A stretch of DNA of 41,623 bases from Parcubacteria group bacterium Greene1014_15 (GTDB taxonomy: Bacteria > Patescibacteriota > Minisyncoccia > Phycocordibacterales > VMGT01). A program made the position numbers and the translations under genes. This document shows, in pieces, positions 8,039-16,384 of this stretch. Under the pieces are notes generated by a model that had not been told where the DNA came from, searched no databases, and worked only from the letters and a program-made list of their open reading frames with translations. The DNA lies in NCBI GenBank assembly GCA_007376725.1, contig VMGT01000016.1, positions 1-41,623 on the forward strand. Direction: 5' to 3'. Numbering within the stretch: position 1 is the stretch's first letter; every line of letters starts with the position of its first letter.

Positions 8039-9244
8039 TCACTCGCCGACTCCAAAAAGAACCATAGTCTCATTATAAAACCGCGTATTGCATTTTTCTC
8101 GATTTTTGAATTCACCTCCGAGTGGCGCTTGTTCTCCATACGTATAAAAGCCAAGAAGCGGTGTGTCGTGGCCAATAATATCAAGCACCGCTTTGATTTC
8201 CTCACTCGCGCTTTGACCATAGAGTTTTTCGCGCGCAATACAATTAAACATTAACACAAACTTCGGCTTCTGCCCTTGAAGTTCGTTTATAACATGCTGT
8301 GCAGCCTCTTTTGCTGCATCGATTGCTTTTTCCTTGCTCCCGATCATGAGACGAACTTCCGATCCTTCGGGTATCTCCGCCGCGCACGTAATAGCGCCCT
8401 TTTCATCAACCGTAATCGGATCACGAATCAAGTACTCGTCGGCATATTCCGGAATTTTCAGCCCTATCGGATAGGTAATCGCCATACGCGCAAGCGGCTC
8501 TTTTCGCAGTTCAGCAGCCTTCTCACCGAAATAGTCTTCGTAGATATTAATTGCTGGCTTACCATCGAGCTCATGGAGCACGGCCCCCTCTGATTTCGTC
8601 ACTTTCATCGGCAAGCCAATCGGCACCCAGCCATGATGCACGCCAATACCGACCGAAAATTTTCCTGAAAGCCCAAGGCCCCCAATTGCTCCTGAAACAA
8701 CTTCGTTGTCTTTATACTCAAATGTTTGCTTAAAAAGAAAATCATCTCCGGGGGCACCGCCAACAACCGGAAAATGAGCGCCGAGAATATCAAGCACACC
8801 GCGCACAGAATCAGCGCCATTTCCCGTGAGCACGTCTGGAAACATCACAAAGACCTCAAGTGAATCACCCGCTTTCTTTGCTTTTTCCTCTACTTCTTTG
8901 GCTACGGCTTGTCCCGCTTCTCGCGCTCCTTTTTTTACGTCTTTCCCAAGACCAGTATAGAATGTGATAGTTTCAGAACCAATCGCCATCACCGCAACCG
9001 ATCCTGTCGTCGATCCTTCGTTTGTAATTTCTCCTGCCGTAGAACAGCCAACGAGCTGTACACCACCCGTTGCTTCGTTGATACCCTTTATGAGTTCGTT
9101 TTGATCGAATGAAGAGGAAGCAAAAGTCACGACAAACTTTGCTTTGCCTTCACCGCATGCGCGAAGCGCCATTGTGGCAGCTTCATATCCCGCCTGGGAT
9201 GAATCTTTGTTCTTGCTCGTACCAATACCTGCTGTTATAGCCAT
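8039..9244 (-). CDS. FIST-domain sensory protein (FIST_N and FIST_C)
   Basis: The 401-residue cytosolic protein starts MAITAGIGTSKNKDSSQAG. It shows FIST_N features (LVGCSTAGEI, VMFPDVLTGNGADSVRGVLD, VVGGAPGDDF) and FIST_C features (LMFNCIAREKLYG, GFYTYGEQAPLGG). FIST domains are predicted small-ligand sensors in signal transduction, often near histidine kinases, and the kinase and receiver genes around it fit that. There is no output domain, so it may act through a partner. The start codon is followed upstream by a 15-nt palindrome (AGGTTCTTAGAACCT) and then E3, so no normal Shine-Dalgarno is present. Confidence 0.92.
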   Translation of the reverse strand: MAITAGIGTSKNKDSSQAGYEAATMALRACGEGKAKFVVTFASSSFDQNELIKGINEATGGVQLVGCSTAGEITNEGSTTGSVAVMAIGSETITFYTGLGKDVKKGAREAGQAVAKEVEEKAKKAGDSLEVFVMFPDVLTGNGADSVRGVLDILGAHFPVVGGAPGDDFLFKQTFEYKDNEVVSGAIGGLGLSGKFSVGIGVHHGWVPIGLPMKVTKSEGAVLHELDGKPAINIYEDYFGEKAAELRKEPLARMAITYPIGLKIPEYADEYLIRDPITVDEKGAITCAAEIPEGSEVRLMIGSKEKAIDAAKEAAQHVINELQGQKPKFVLMFNCIAREKLYGQSASEEIKAVLDIIGHDTPLLGFYTYGEQAPLGGEFKNREKCNTRFYNETMVLFGVGE

Positions 9245-9252
9245 AGGTTCTT

Positions 9253-9411
9253 AGAACCTGTTTACGATCTTCATTTCGGCCTGAAATTTCCTGATTTTGG
9301 CTGCAACTTGTCAAAAATTTCTTGAAATATCTTGATATTCCTCGTAATTTGACTTCGTTTCGCACAAAATCAGAAAATTTCATCTCGAAAGCAAGATCGT
9401 AAACAGGTTCT
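9253..9411. repeat. Large imperfect palindrome E3
   Basis: The outer arms AGAACCTGTTTACGATC are perfectly complementary at both ends. Middle arms: GAAATTTcCTGATTTT and complement. The loop GCTGC (9300-9304) faces TCGCA (9360-9364), read on the minus strand as TGCGA/GCAGC. This is the same internal-loop signature as E1, E2, E4 and E5, in otherwise different arms. It lies 8 nt upstream of the FIST start codon and just downstream of the receiver gene. Confidence 0.88.
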
Positions 9412-9427
9412 TATATTTATGAATAAT

Positions 9428-9823
9428 TTATTTGTTGCCAAAAACATTGTTTACCTTTTCTAATACCTCACCTGGACTTATATTTACTTTTATTAAATAA
9501 TCTCGTACACCCATATTTCGTATTCTCTCGATTGCAACAGGCTCTCCAGAATTCGAGATCACGATGACAGGAAGAGCCGGCAAAAATCCCTTTTCTCGCA
9601 ATTCTTGCAATACCATATAACCATCCATTTTGGGCATAACGATATCAAGAAGCACAAGATCGGGTTTTTTCTTCTCTATGGCTGCAACTCCTTCACTACC
9701 GTTACCCACCACTTGTACGGCATACCCCGATCGTTTGAGACGATTTGCAAGCAGCTTCGCAATAACAAGATCATCTTCCACAATAAGGATCGATTTTTTT
9801 GTGATTTTTGCCGCTGTCGCCAT
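9428..9823 (-). CDS. Single-domain response regulator (REC)
   Basis: The 131-residue product is a CheY-like receiver with no output domain: SILIVEDDLVIAK (acidic pair), VLLDIVMPKMDGY (phospho-acceptor Asp), VIVISNSG (switch Ser/Thr) and DYLIKVNISPGE (conserved Lys). It begins 26 nt downstream of the second receiver gene, so the two are probably co-transcribed. With no DNA-binding domain, output must be by protein contact. The membrane kinase at 4943-6676 is a likely phosphate donor (inference). Confidence 0.94.
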   Translation of the reverse strand: MATAAKITKKSILIVEDDLVIAKLLANRLKRSGYAVQVVGNGSEGVAAIEKKKPDLVLLDIVMPKMDGYMVLQELREKGFLPALPVIVISNSGEPVAIERIRNMGVRDYLIKVNISPGEVLEKVNNVFGNK

Positions 9824-9849
9824 AATAATGTAGTGATGTGGTACTAGTA

Positions 9850-10221
9850 CTAGAGCAAAATACTGTTTATTTTTTGTATAATTTCAGCTGTCGTAAAATT
9901 TGCCTTTACCATAAAACTTTTGGCGCCGAGAGCAAGAGCATGCTCTATTTCCTCCTTCTGGCCAAGATTAGAGAGAACAATGACGGGAATAGCTTTCCAT
10001 GCAGAATCCTTAAGCCGATGCAATACTTCATAGCCGTCAATGCGCGGCATGATAATATCAAGCAAAATAAGATCCGGCTTGTAGGCTTCGAGTTTTTTCA
10101 AACACTCTTCCCCATCGTCTGCTGTCTGCACTTCAAAACCGCTCCGAGCTATCTTGTCGGCAAGGATTTTGAGCATAAAACTATCATCTTCGACAAGTAA
10201 AATTTTTTTCTTTTCCGCCAT
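9850..10221 (-). CDS. Single-domain response regulator (REC)
   Basis: The 123-residue receiver starts MAEKKKILLVEDDSFM and has LILLDIIMPRIDGY, VIVLSNLGQ and SFMVKANFT, so the phospho-acceptor Asp and catalytic Lys are intact. It is similar to its neighbour at 9428-9823 and may have arisen by duplication. The reading frame stays open for another 93 codons upstream, through the decayed copy of the fusA end, to a TTG directly after the upstream gene. The start given is the one at the domain boundary. A longer 216-residue form carrying an EF-G-derived tail at its N-terminus cannot be excluded. Confidence 0.9.
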   Translation of the reverse strand: MAEKKKILLVEDDSFMLKILADKIARSGFEVQTADDGEECLKKLEAYKPDLILLDIIMPRIDGYEVLHRLKDSAWKAIPVIVLSNLGQKEEIEHALALGAKSFMVKANFTTAEIIQKINSILL

Positions 10222-10306
10222 GCTAATTACAGTAGCATTATTTATCACTTGTCCACAATCTGATATCCACAAAAAGCCATGCGTCTTGTCCGGTAGTATG
10301 TGATAA

Positions 10307-10407
10307 TTTTTACGTCCTTGCGGCAATGTGATCGTCTGCGCAACGTTTTGCGGTACCGCAAGATAACTGTCGAATTCCATTGTGTGTTGAGCGCGACCCT
10401 CCGTCAT
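10307..10407 (-). pseudogene. Decayed duplicate of the fusA 3' end
   Basis: About 100 bp are roughly 90% identical to the end of fusA (11511-11608). The translated part reads [26 protein letters not shown], against MTEGRAQYT... in EF-G. A 2-nt insertion near the end shifts the frame, so the original stop codon is read through and the frame runs on toward the receiver gene. The two copies flank the nucleotidyltransferase-HEPN gene. Homology extends just past the fusA stop codon and ends abruptly at the MTEGRAQ codons. Confidence 0.85.
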
Positions 10408-10500
10408 CTCCCCCACAATCTTTTTCGCGTAATCGCGCCAATCAGTCAGTCGCTTGTCGTGCGCCATTTCAAAGGTTTCTGACATCTTCTCATCCAACAA

Positions 10501-11325
10501 TCACTGTTGAAGAAACTCACGAAGTCGGACGACAAGCGTACGATAGGTCTCTCCGGCAGTCTGAATGAAAACACTGATCTCCTTCCAGCGATAGTCGAGG
10601 TATTCATGCGCAAGCAGGTTTTTCAATTCGGTCCATGCTGCTAGTTTTTTGGAGAAATCGCCCACGTCGAAAGGCTTTATGATGCCAAGACGTTCAACCA
10701 TCCTTCGGTACGTCTCCGGAATAACCACACGCTCACTCGCCAGGACTATTTCTGCGACCAAAATGCATGCGTTGACGAGCTGCTCGGCCCAACGCTCCAC
10801 TTCGCGCTTCTTCGTCTTTGACTTCTCATCTGCATATTCCTCCCACGACAACTTCTCAAATACAGAAAACTCACGCACCTCTTCCTCAAGAAATTGGAGC
10901 GTCCGCTCCAGCCGTTCACGATCCTCTTCCGAGAGGGATGCTGAACGCTCAAAGATGCGATGGTAGAGATGGGCGGTATAATACCAATCGTTCGCTTCTA
11001 GGGAGACGGACAGTAATTGGCGAAGATACGCCCTCCGATCGTTGATGGCAAGAGCAATGCCCGAACGCATCGCCGACCATGCGATGGACGCCGACGCCCG
11101 ATTGAGTACCACGAGGTCCACCTCTGCCCCTACAATTCCCTCGAGGGTACTCCACATGCTCAGTTCACGGTCACGATCTTCGTTGGTCAGATAGACAGCG
11201 ATGTCCCAATCAGAATGCTCTCGTGCGTACCCTTTCGCCTGAGAACCAAAAACAAACGCCATGACAACATCATCCTGGTTTTCAAAATATCGCCGTAAGT
11301 GTTCAATTTTTTGCTCTTTGGTCAT
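10501..11325 (-). CDS. Fused MntA-HepT-type nucleotidyltransferase/HEPN protein
   Basis: The 274-residue product joins two domains that are usually separate toxin-antitoxin partners. The N-terminal MNT nucleotidyltransferase has VFGSQAKGYAREHSDWD (Gly27, Ser28, Asp39, Asp41) with a third acidic residue near VDLVVL (Asp70). The C-terminal helical HEPN/HepT-like domain has LKNLLAHEYLDYRW, matching the RX4HXY RNase motif with Lys235 in place of Arg, His240 and Tyr242. In MntA-HepT systems the nucleotidyltransferase AMPylates the Tyr of that motif to silence the HEPN RNase (family knowledge). A cis-regulated single protein is plausible. It lies between fusA and the fusA-tail duplicate. Confidence 0.85.
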   Translation of the reverse strand: MTKEQKIEHLRRYFENQDDVVMAFVFGSQAKGYAREHSDWDIAVYLTNEDRDRELSMWSTLEGIVGAEVDLVVLNRASASIAWSAMRSGIALAINDRRAYLRQLLSVSLEANDWYYTAHLYHRIFERSASLSEEDRERLERTLQFLEEEVREFSVFEKLSWEEYADEKSKTKKREVERWAEQLVNACILVAEIVLASERVVIPETYRRMVERLGIIKPFDVGDFSKKLAAWTELKNLLAHEYLDYRWKEISVFIQTAGETYRTLVVRLREFLQQ

Positions 11326-11463
11326 TGGCTACAGTGTGGCATGAAATTTTTAGTTGCACGCTCTTCCTGCAATTCTTCCCGACTTCTGTCGGGAAATAAT
11401 ATCGTTTGTAAAGGTGACACATTCACGCTTCTAGCTCTGCGTCTTCCTCCAGAAACACAGCAT

Positions 11464-11493
11464 AAAAGAGCCGAGCTTTCACCCGGCTCTTTT
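11464..11493. terminator. Terminator hairpin downstream of fusA
   Basis: Stem AAAAGAGCCG/CGGCTCTTTT with a 10-nt loop, A- and T-flanked on both sides. It is about 20 nt past the fusA stop on the minus strand and would end the str operon before the nucleotidyltransferase-HEPN gene. Confidence 0.85.
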
Positions 11494-11512
11494 ATGTTGA
11501 TAAAGCTGTTTT

Positions 11513-13654
11513 TTACGTCCTCGCCGCAATAATCGTCTGCGCAACGTTTTGCGGTACTGCAAGGTAACTGTCGAATTCCATTGTGTACTGCGCGCGACCT
11601 TCAGTCATGGAGCGGAGCGTTGTGATATAGCCGAACATTTCCGAGAGCGGCACTTTTGCTTTAATGACACGAACCATGCCGCGATTTTCCATGCCCTCAA
11701 TCTGTCCACGTTTTGAATTAAGGTGCCCCGTTATGTCGCCCATGAACTGGTCGGGTGTAACAACTTCCACTTTCATGATCGGCTCGAGAATGACCGGGCG
11801 GGCGCGTTTTGCCGCATCTTGAAACGCCTGTGAGCCAGCGATCTTAAAGGCAATTTCTGAAGAGTCAACATCGTGATACGTTCCATCAAAAAGATCAACA
11901 GAAACATCCGCCATAGGATAACCGGCGAGAATCCCACGCGTCATAGCTTCTTTGATGCCTTTCTCAACTGCCGGAATGAATTCCTGTGGGATCACACCTC
12001 CTTTAATACTATTGATGAATTCGAATCCTTCTGAACGTTTGGTATTCTTGGCGATCTTTGCATTCGGATCAAGCTTCTCCATCGGCTTCACGCGAATCTT
12101 CACGTGGCCGTATTGACCACGACCGCCTGTTTGCTTGATATATTTGCATTCAGCTTCCGCTTCACCAGTAATGGTCTCGCGATAGGCAACCTGCGGAGCG
12201 CCTACGTTTGCAAGCACGCCGAATTCACGTTTCATACGATCAACAATGATATCGAGGTGAAGTTCTCCCATACCCCAGATAACTGTTTCAAGTGTTTCCG
12301 GGTCGGATGTCACGCGGAATGTCGGGTCTTCAGAAGCAAGTTTGCTCAAAGCAATACCCATTTTTTCTTGATCCGCTTTCGTCTTGGGTTCAATACGAAG
12401 AGACACCACCGGCTCGGGAAAGACGATTTTTTCAAGAACAATCGGGTGCTCCGGATCACAAAGCGTATCCGATGTTCGAGTATTCTTGAGTCCAACCGCT
12501 GCCGCGATTTCTCCCGCAAACACCTTCTTTACCTCTTCACGGTGATTCGCATGCATACGAAGAATACGTCCAAGACGCTCTTTATCCCCCGTTGTGGAAT
12601 TATAAATATAGGAACCGCTTTCAACAGTGCCGGCATAAACACGAAAATAGGTAAGCTGACCGACAAATGGATCAGTCTGCAATTTGAACGCAAGCGCCGC
12701 AAGCGGCTCCTTGTCGTCCGCTTTGCGCTCGATTTGCGCTCCTGTTTTTGGATCCGTACCTTTCACGGGAGGAATATCGAGCGGTGATGGAAGATAGTCA
12801 ATGACGCCGTCAAGTACAAGCTGTACGCCAATGTTCTTGAGAGCAGAGCCACAGAACACGGGAACAATTTCATTTGCAATAACAGCTTTGCGAAGCGTCT
12901 TCTTGAGATCTTCAATCGAAAGTTCTTTTCCTTCGAGATAGTCGGTCATCATGTTCTCGTCGTTTTCAACAATTTTTTCAACAAGTTCCGAACGATATTT
13001 CTTGGCATCCGCCGCCAAATTTTCAGGAATGGGAATCTCCCTGATATCAATTCCCATTTTCCCTTCAAAAAGATATCCTTTCATTTTCAGAAGATCGACA
13101 ACACCGATATGTTTCCCCTCTTCGCCGATCGGAATTTGCATGCGCACCGCACTTTTTGTCAGGCGGTCAATGATCGTCTTGAAAGAGAAATCAAACGAGG
13201 CTCCTGTTCGATCGAGTTTGTTTACAAAGCAAATCCGCGGCACATGATATTTATCCGCCTGGCGCCACACCGTTTCAGACTGCGGCTCAACACCAGCAAC
13301 ACCATCAAAAACAGTAACGCCTCCGTCGAGCACCTTAAGAGACCGCTCTACCTCCGCAGTAAAATCAACGTGTCCCGGAGTATCAATAATGTTGATCCGA
13401 TGCTTCTTTTCCTCGTTCTTTGAATCGTCGGATGGCGCCCAAAAACAGGTCGTTGCAGCAGAGGTAATCGTAATGCCGCGTTCCCGCTCTTGTTCCATCC
13501 AGTCCATTGTCGCTTCACCTTCATGCACTTCGCCGATTTTATGTAAAACACCTGTGTAATAGAGAACACGCTCCGACGTCGTCGTTTTGCCTGCATCGAT
13601 GTGAGCGATAATACCGATGTTTCGAACCTTGCTTAGTGGATAATCCCGTTCCAT
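11513..13654 (-). CDS. fusA: Elongation factor G
   Basis: The ribosomal translocase GTPase, 713 residues, full length. G domain: [56 protein letters not shown]. Domain IV carries the [13 protein letters not shown] motif, and domain V ends [20 protein letters not shown]. It starts [14 protein letters not shown] with no Shine-Dalgarno. A palindrome (E7) begins 7 nt upstream of the start. A 230-nt spacer separates it from rpsG. Its 3' end is duplicated at 10307-10407. Confidence 0.98.
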   Translation of the reverse strand: MERDYPLSKVRNIGIIAHIDAGKTTTSERVLYYTGVLHKIGEVHEGEATMDWMEQERERGITITSAATTCFWAPSDDSKNEEKKHRINIIDTPGHVDFTAEVERSLKVLDGGVTVFDGVAGVEPQSETVWRQADKYHVPRICFVNKLDRTGASFDFSFKTIIDRLTKSAVRMQIPIGEEGKHIGVVDLLKMKGYLFEGKMGIDIREIPIPENLAADAKKYRSELVEKIVENDENMMTDYLEGKELSIEDLKKTLRKAVIANEIVPVFCGSALKNIGVQLVLDGVIDYLPSPLDIPPVKGTDPKTGAQIERKADDKEPLAALAFKLQTDPFVGQLTYFRVYAGTVESGSYIYNSTTGDKERLGRILRMHANHREEVKKVFAGEIAAAVGLKNTRTSDTLCDPEHPIVLEKIVFPEPVVSLRIEPKTKADQEKMGIALSKLASEDPTFRVTSDPETLETVIWGMGELHLDIIVDRMKREFGVLANVGAPQVAYRETITGEAEAECKYIKQTGGRGQYGHVKIRVKPMEKLDPNAKIAKNTKRSEGFEFINSIKGGVIPQEFIPAVEKGIKEAMTRGILAGYPMADVSVDLFDGTYHDVDSSEIAFKIAGSQAFQDAAKRARPVILEPIMKVEVVTPDQFMGDITGHLNSKRGQIEGMENRGMVRVIKAKVPLSEMFGYITTLRSMTEGRAQYTMEFDSYLAVPQNVAQTIIAART

Positions 13655-13661
13655 AAAAATA

Positions 13662-13783
13662 AGGAATTACGTGTTTGGCACATTGCTTCGTTAGCACTTA
13701 CGATACTCATTCGGCGTAGCAGGAAGTACGCCTCATTCCGTTTCTCAGTGCTGCCTCGCACTGCACTCAAACACCTAATTCCT
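13662..13783. repeat. Large imperfect palindrome E7 in the rpsG-fusA spacer
   Basis: The outer arms AGGAATTAcGTGTTTG and its near-complement (one mismatch) enclose AGCACT/AGTGCT and GGCGTA/TACGCC stems. The minus-strand 5' side contains GTGCGAGGCAGC, so GCGA and GCAGC words are present but adjacent, not facing each other as in E1-E5. It ends 7 nt before the fusA start codon, within the str operon. Confidence 0.8.
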
Positions 13784-13886
13784 AGTTACTCATTTAACTA
13801 ACTTACTGATTCATTTTGTAATAAAAAGTCACCCGACACAGAGAAAGATACGCACACTGTAGGGAATGTCTGCGTCTTTGTATGTC

Positions 13887-14357
13887 CTACCACGAAAAAT
13901 GAGCGAATGCTTTGTTTGCTTCCGCCATTTTGTGCACTCCCTCTTTTTTCTTGATCGCTTCCCCTTCGTTATTGCTTGCTGCAAGGATTTCATCTGCGAG
14001 CTTCTTGTGCATCGCAACCCCCTTCTTACTGCGGGCAGCGCCGACAATCCAACGCAATGCAAGAGCAAGACGTCTCTCCGGACGCACTTCTCGGGGCACT
14101 TGATAATTTGCTCCGCCGACGCGCCGCGAGCGCACCTCGACAACCGGCCCGACATTCTTCATTGCCGTCTCGAACACCTCCACCGGGTTTTCCGTCTTTC
14201 CTTTCTCTTTGATACGATCAAACGCTCGATATACAATGTTCGATGCCGTTGCCTTCTTGCCCTCTTCCATCACATAGTTAATAAGCTTCGAAACTTTCGC
14301 TGAATTCCACCGATAGTCAGGCCCGACGATATTTTTCTTTTTTAGTTTTCTTCGCAT
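13887..14357 (-). CDS. rpsG: 30S ribosomal protein S7
   Basis: S7 nucleates assembly of the 30S head and contacts E-site tRNA. It has 156 residues, normal length: [71 protein letters not shown], and a C-terminal [11 protein letters not shown]. The start codon directly follows the rpsL stop, with the purine-rich end of rpsL acting as the only possible ribosome-binding site. Confidence 0.98.
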   Translation of the reverse strand: MRRKLKKKNIVGPDYRWNSAKVSKLINYVMEEGKKATASNIVYRAFDRIKEKGKTENPVEVFETAMKNVGPVVEVRSRRVGGANYQVPREVRPERRLALALRWIVGAARSKKGVAMHKKLADEILAASNNEGEAIKKKEGVHKMAEANKAFAHFSW

Positions 14358-14765
14358 TTATTTCTTCTTTTTAACGCCATATCGCGAGCGCGCCTTCTTT
14401 CGATTCTCAACACCGGTCGTATCAAGCACGCCACGGACAATGGTATAGCGAACGCCGATGTCTTTCACGCGGCCGCCGCGGAGCACAACCACAGAGTGTT
14501 CCTGGAGAGCATGGCCCATACCCGGAATATATGCGGTCACTTCAAGACCATTCGTCAGACGTACGCGAGCGATCTTTCGAATAGCCGAGTTCGGCTTTTT
14601 CGGCGTCACCGTGGTTACTTTTGTGCAAACCCCGCGCTTAAAAGGCGCCGGATAGTAGACGGGACGGTTTTTAAGTGTATTAAATCCGCGCGCAAGAGCG
14701 ACCGCTTTTGATTTCTTAAGCGGCCGACTTCGACGTTTTCGCACAAGTTGATTTATTGTTGACAT
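14358..14765 (-). CDS. rpsL: 30S ribosomal protein S12
   Basis: The decoding-centre protein. The conserved blocks [38 protein letters not shown] and [11 protein letters not shown] are present. Between the usual N-terminal KSKA and KRGVC there is an extra segment ([17 protein letters not shown]) about 10 residues longer than in E. coli, seen in several candidate-phyla S12 proteins. It is the first gene of the str operon. The upstream region holds a remnant of the palindrome family, and I could not identify a convincing promoter. Confidence 0.97.
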   Translation of the reverse strand: MSTINQLVRKRRSRPLKKSKAVALARGFNTLKNRPVYYPAPFKRGVCTKVTTVTPKKPNSAIRKIARVRLTNGLEVTAYIPGMGHALQEHSVVVLRGGRVKDIGVRYTIVRGVLDTTGVENRKKARSRYGVKKKK

Positions 14766-14850
14766 AGTTCCCGCAGAGCGCGCAAGAGCCCATTTCGACT
14801 CTCTGTGAATATAAATGCTACGGTACTATGTTACGCGTTAAAATGCAAGT

Positions 14851-14911
14851 CATTTCGGTAGGCAAGCCATATTTTGCTTCATAATTTACGGTTAGAGAGT
14901 GGATAGACTCT
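14851..14911. repeat. Solo right half of an E1/E2-type palindrome
   Basis: CATTTCGGTAGGCAAGC, then TATTTTGCTTCATAATTTACG and GGTTAGAGAGTGGATAGACTC, align at roughly 80% with the right end of E2 (7794-7852). No left half is present. It lies about 85 nt upstream of rpsL, in the presumed promoter region of the str operon. Confidence 0.75.
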
Positions 14912-15009
14912 TAGGTTTGCAAATGTTATTGGGTATATAATCACGGCACTCGGAGAAAATGAAAGTAGAAACTTTCGCTTTCTTCTCGAATGACTGCCTT
15001 TTTTCATTT

Positions 15010-15633
15010 TCAGTAGCCCGTAATGACGTAATAGAGAAACGAAATCACAGGACTGATAATTCCACCAATAACAAAAATAAGAAAGAAAATCAGCAACAAA
15101 CCGTACCTTTCAAGAAACTGTTGCACGTAGAGGTAACGATACGGCAACAAGGCAAAGAATACTTTTGAGCCATCGAGCGGGGGTACGGGAAGCAAATTAA
15201 AAACTGCAAGACTAAGATTTATTAAAACGACCCTAGAGGTGATTTGCAGAAATGTGCTCGGCAAAAAAACAAAAGCAGGCATAATGCGAAAGACGAGAAC
15301 TCCAAAAAGAACAGCAAGAAAAAGATTAGCCACAGGGCCCGCGGCGGCAACAATTGCAGGACCCCATCTACCCCTACGAAGATTGTAGGGATTAAATGGC
15401 ACCGGCTTCGCCCAACCAAATACATAACTGCCTCCCGACGAGAGAAACAAAAGGAGCGGCAAGATAACCGAGCCAAACGGATCAACATGCTTTGCGGGAT
15501 TGAGCGTCAGCCTGCCGGAAAGACGAGCGGTCGGATCGCCGAGCATGAGAGCCGCATAGCCATGGCAAACCTCATGCGCAATAACAGAGAAAATGAGAAT
15601 ACCGAGGGAAAATATGACATCAATACCTTGCAT
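15010..15633 (-). CDS. Site-2 protease family (M50) membrane metalloprotease
   Basis: The 207-residue multi-pass protein has the zinc motif HEVCHG in the first helix (about residues 20-25) and the third-ligand motif NLLPVPPLDGSK around 150, the standard short M50 layout without a PDZ domain. These enzymes cleave membrane-embedded substrates such as anti-sigma factors; the substrate here is unknown. An A/T-rich inverted repeat (GAAAATGAAA/TTTCATTTTC, 14956-15012) overlaps the stop codon and may aid termination. It is divergent from rpmB, 32 bp away. Confidence 0.92.
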   Translation of the reverse strand: MQGIDVIFSLGILIFSVIAHEVCHGYAALMLGDPTARLSGRLTLNPAKHVDPFGSVILPLLLFLSSGGSYVFGWAKPVPFNPYNLRRGRWGPAIVAAAGPVANLFLAVLFGVLVFRIMPAFVFLPSTFLQITSRVVLINLSLAVFNLLPVPPLDGSKVFFALLPYRYLYVQQFLERYGLLLIFFLIFVIGGIISPVISFLYYVITGY

Positions 15634-15665
15634 AGATTGCTGTTTATGATAGCATAGTTGCCACT

Positions 15666-15908
15666 ATGTCTAAAAGTTGCGCAGTGACAGGAAAAAGCAC
15701 AAAAATGGCGGGTGGGTACAGCAACCGAACCCGCGCGACGCAATTCAATCCTACCGGCAAAAAGCGCCGCAGGGCTAATCTCCAAAAGAAAAAAATTTTT
15801 GTTCCTGAACTCAACAAAACAATGTCGCTCACACTCTCGACGACAGCGATTAAAACTATGAACAAAAACGGCGTCTTTGCGACTCTCAAAAAAGCAGGCA
15901 TCATTTGA
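15666..15908 (+). CDS. rpmB: 50S ribosomal protein L28
   Basis: The 80-residue product has the L28 pattern MSKSCAVTGKSTKMAGGYS, then a basic linker KKRRRANLQKKKIFVPELN and a C-terminal TLSTTAIKTMNKNGVF. A monocistronic gene with its own terminator. It is divergent from the M50 protease gene, so the promoter must lie in the short 32-bp gap or within the 5' end of that gene. Confidence 0.95.
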   Translation: MSKSCAVTGKSTKMAGGYSNRTRATQFNPTGKKRRRANLQKKKIFVPELNKTMSLTLSTTAIKTMNKNGVFATLKKAGII

Positions 15909-15933
15909 TAGAAGTACACATTGAGCAAAAAAT

Positions 15934-15963
15934 ATGTCCGCGGAAAAACATTTCCGCGGACAT
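15934..15963. terminator. Perfect hairpin between convergent genes
   Basis: A 13-bp perfect stem, ATGTCCGCGGAAA/TTTCCGCGGACAT, with a 4-nt loop lies between rpmB (+) and the convergent hypothetical gene at 15970-16281 (-). There is only a weak T tract on either side. It probably works in both directions. Confidence 0.75.
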
Positions 15964-15969
15964 TGGTTG

Positions 15970-16281
15970 TTACGTCACTTTTTCAACGAGTACATACGAG
16001 CGATTCCAGAACACTGCTCCTATTGGCGAGTACACCTCCCATAGTCCCTGACTTTGCTTAAACGCACGCCGCCATGTGGAATCACCGTACATTTTCACTA
16101 AAAAAATTTGAGCTCCGCTGTCCTTAGCCCTTGCAAAGCCAAGAACAGGGGGGTTCATTTTTGGAACAATTTCTATATATACTAGAACATACTCTCCAAA
16201 AGAAACTTCCCGACCTTCGATCACTTCCGTGAGCCTGTAGCGCTCTCCCACACAAAGATCTTCAGGACGGAAAAATGACAT
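15970..16281 (-). CDS. Hypothetical protein
   Basis: The start MSFFRPEDLCVGERYRL is chosen because GGAGGA lies 9 nt upstream; this gives 103 residues. Longer in-frame starts exist but lack a ribosome-binding site. The protein looks beta-rich (YRLTEVIEGREVSFGEYVLVYIEI) and has no membrane segment or recognisable catalytic motif. It follows the exported LytM-like gene by about 100 nt on the same strand. I do not recognise the family. Confidence 0.65.
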   Translation of the reverse strand: MSFFRPEDLCVGERYRLTEVIEGREVSFGEYVLVYIEIVPKMNPPVLGFARAKDSGAQIFLVKMYGDSTWRRAFKQSQGLWEVYSPIGAVFWNRSYVLVEKVT

Positions 16282-16384
16282 TGCGCGATCTCCTCCATGC
16301 GAGTGGTAATGGGCTGCCGACATCGTGCAATATACGGTCAGAAAATGCAAGTTTGAAAATTCGAAAAGTTTGAAAAGAGCGATT

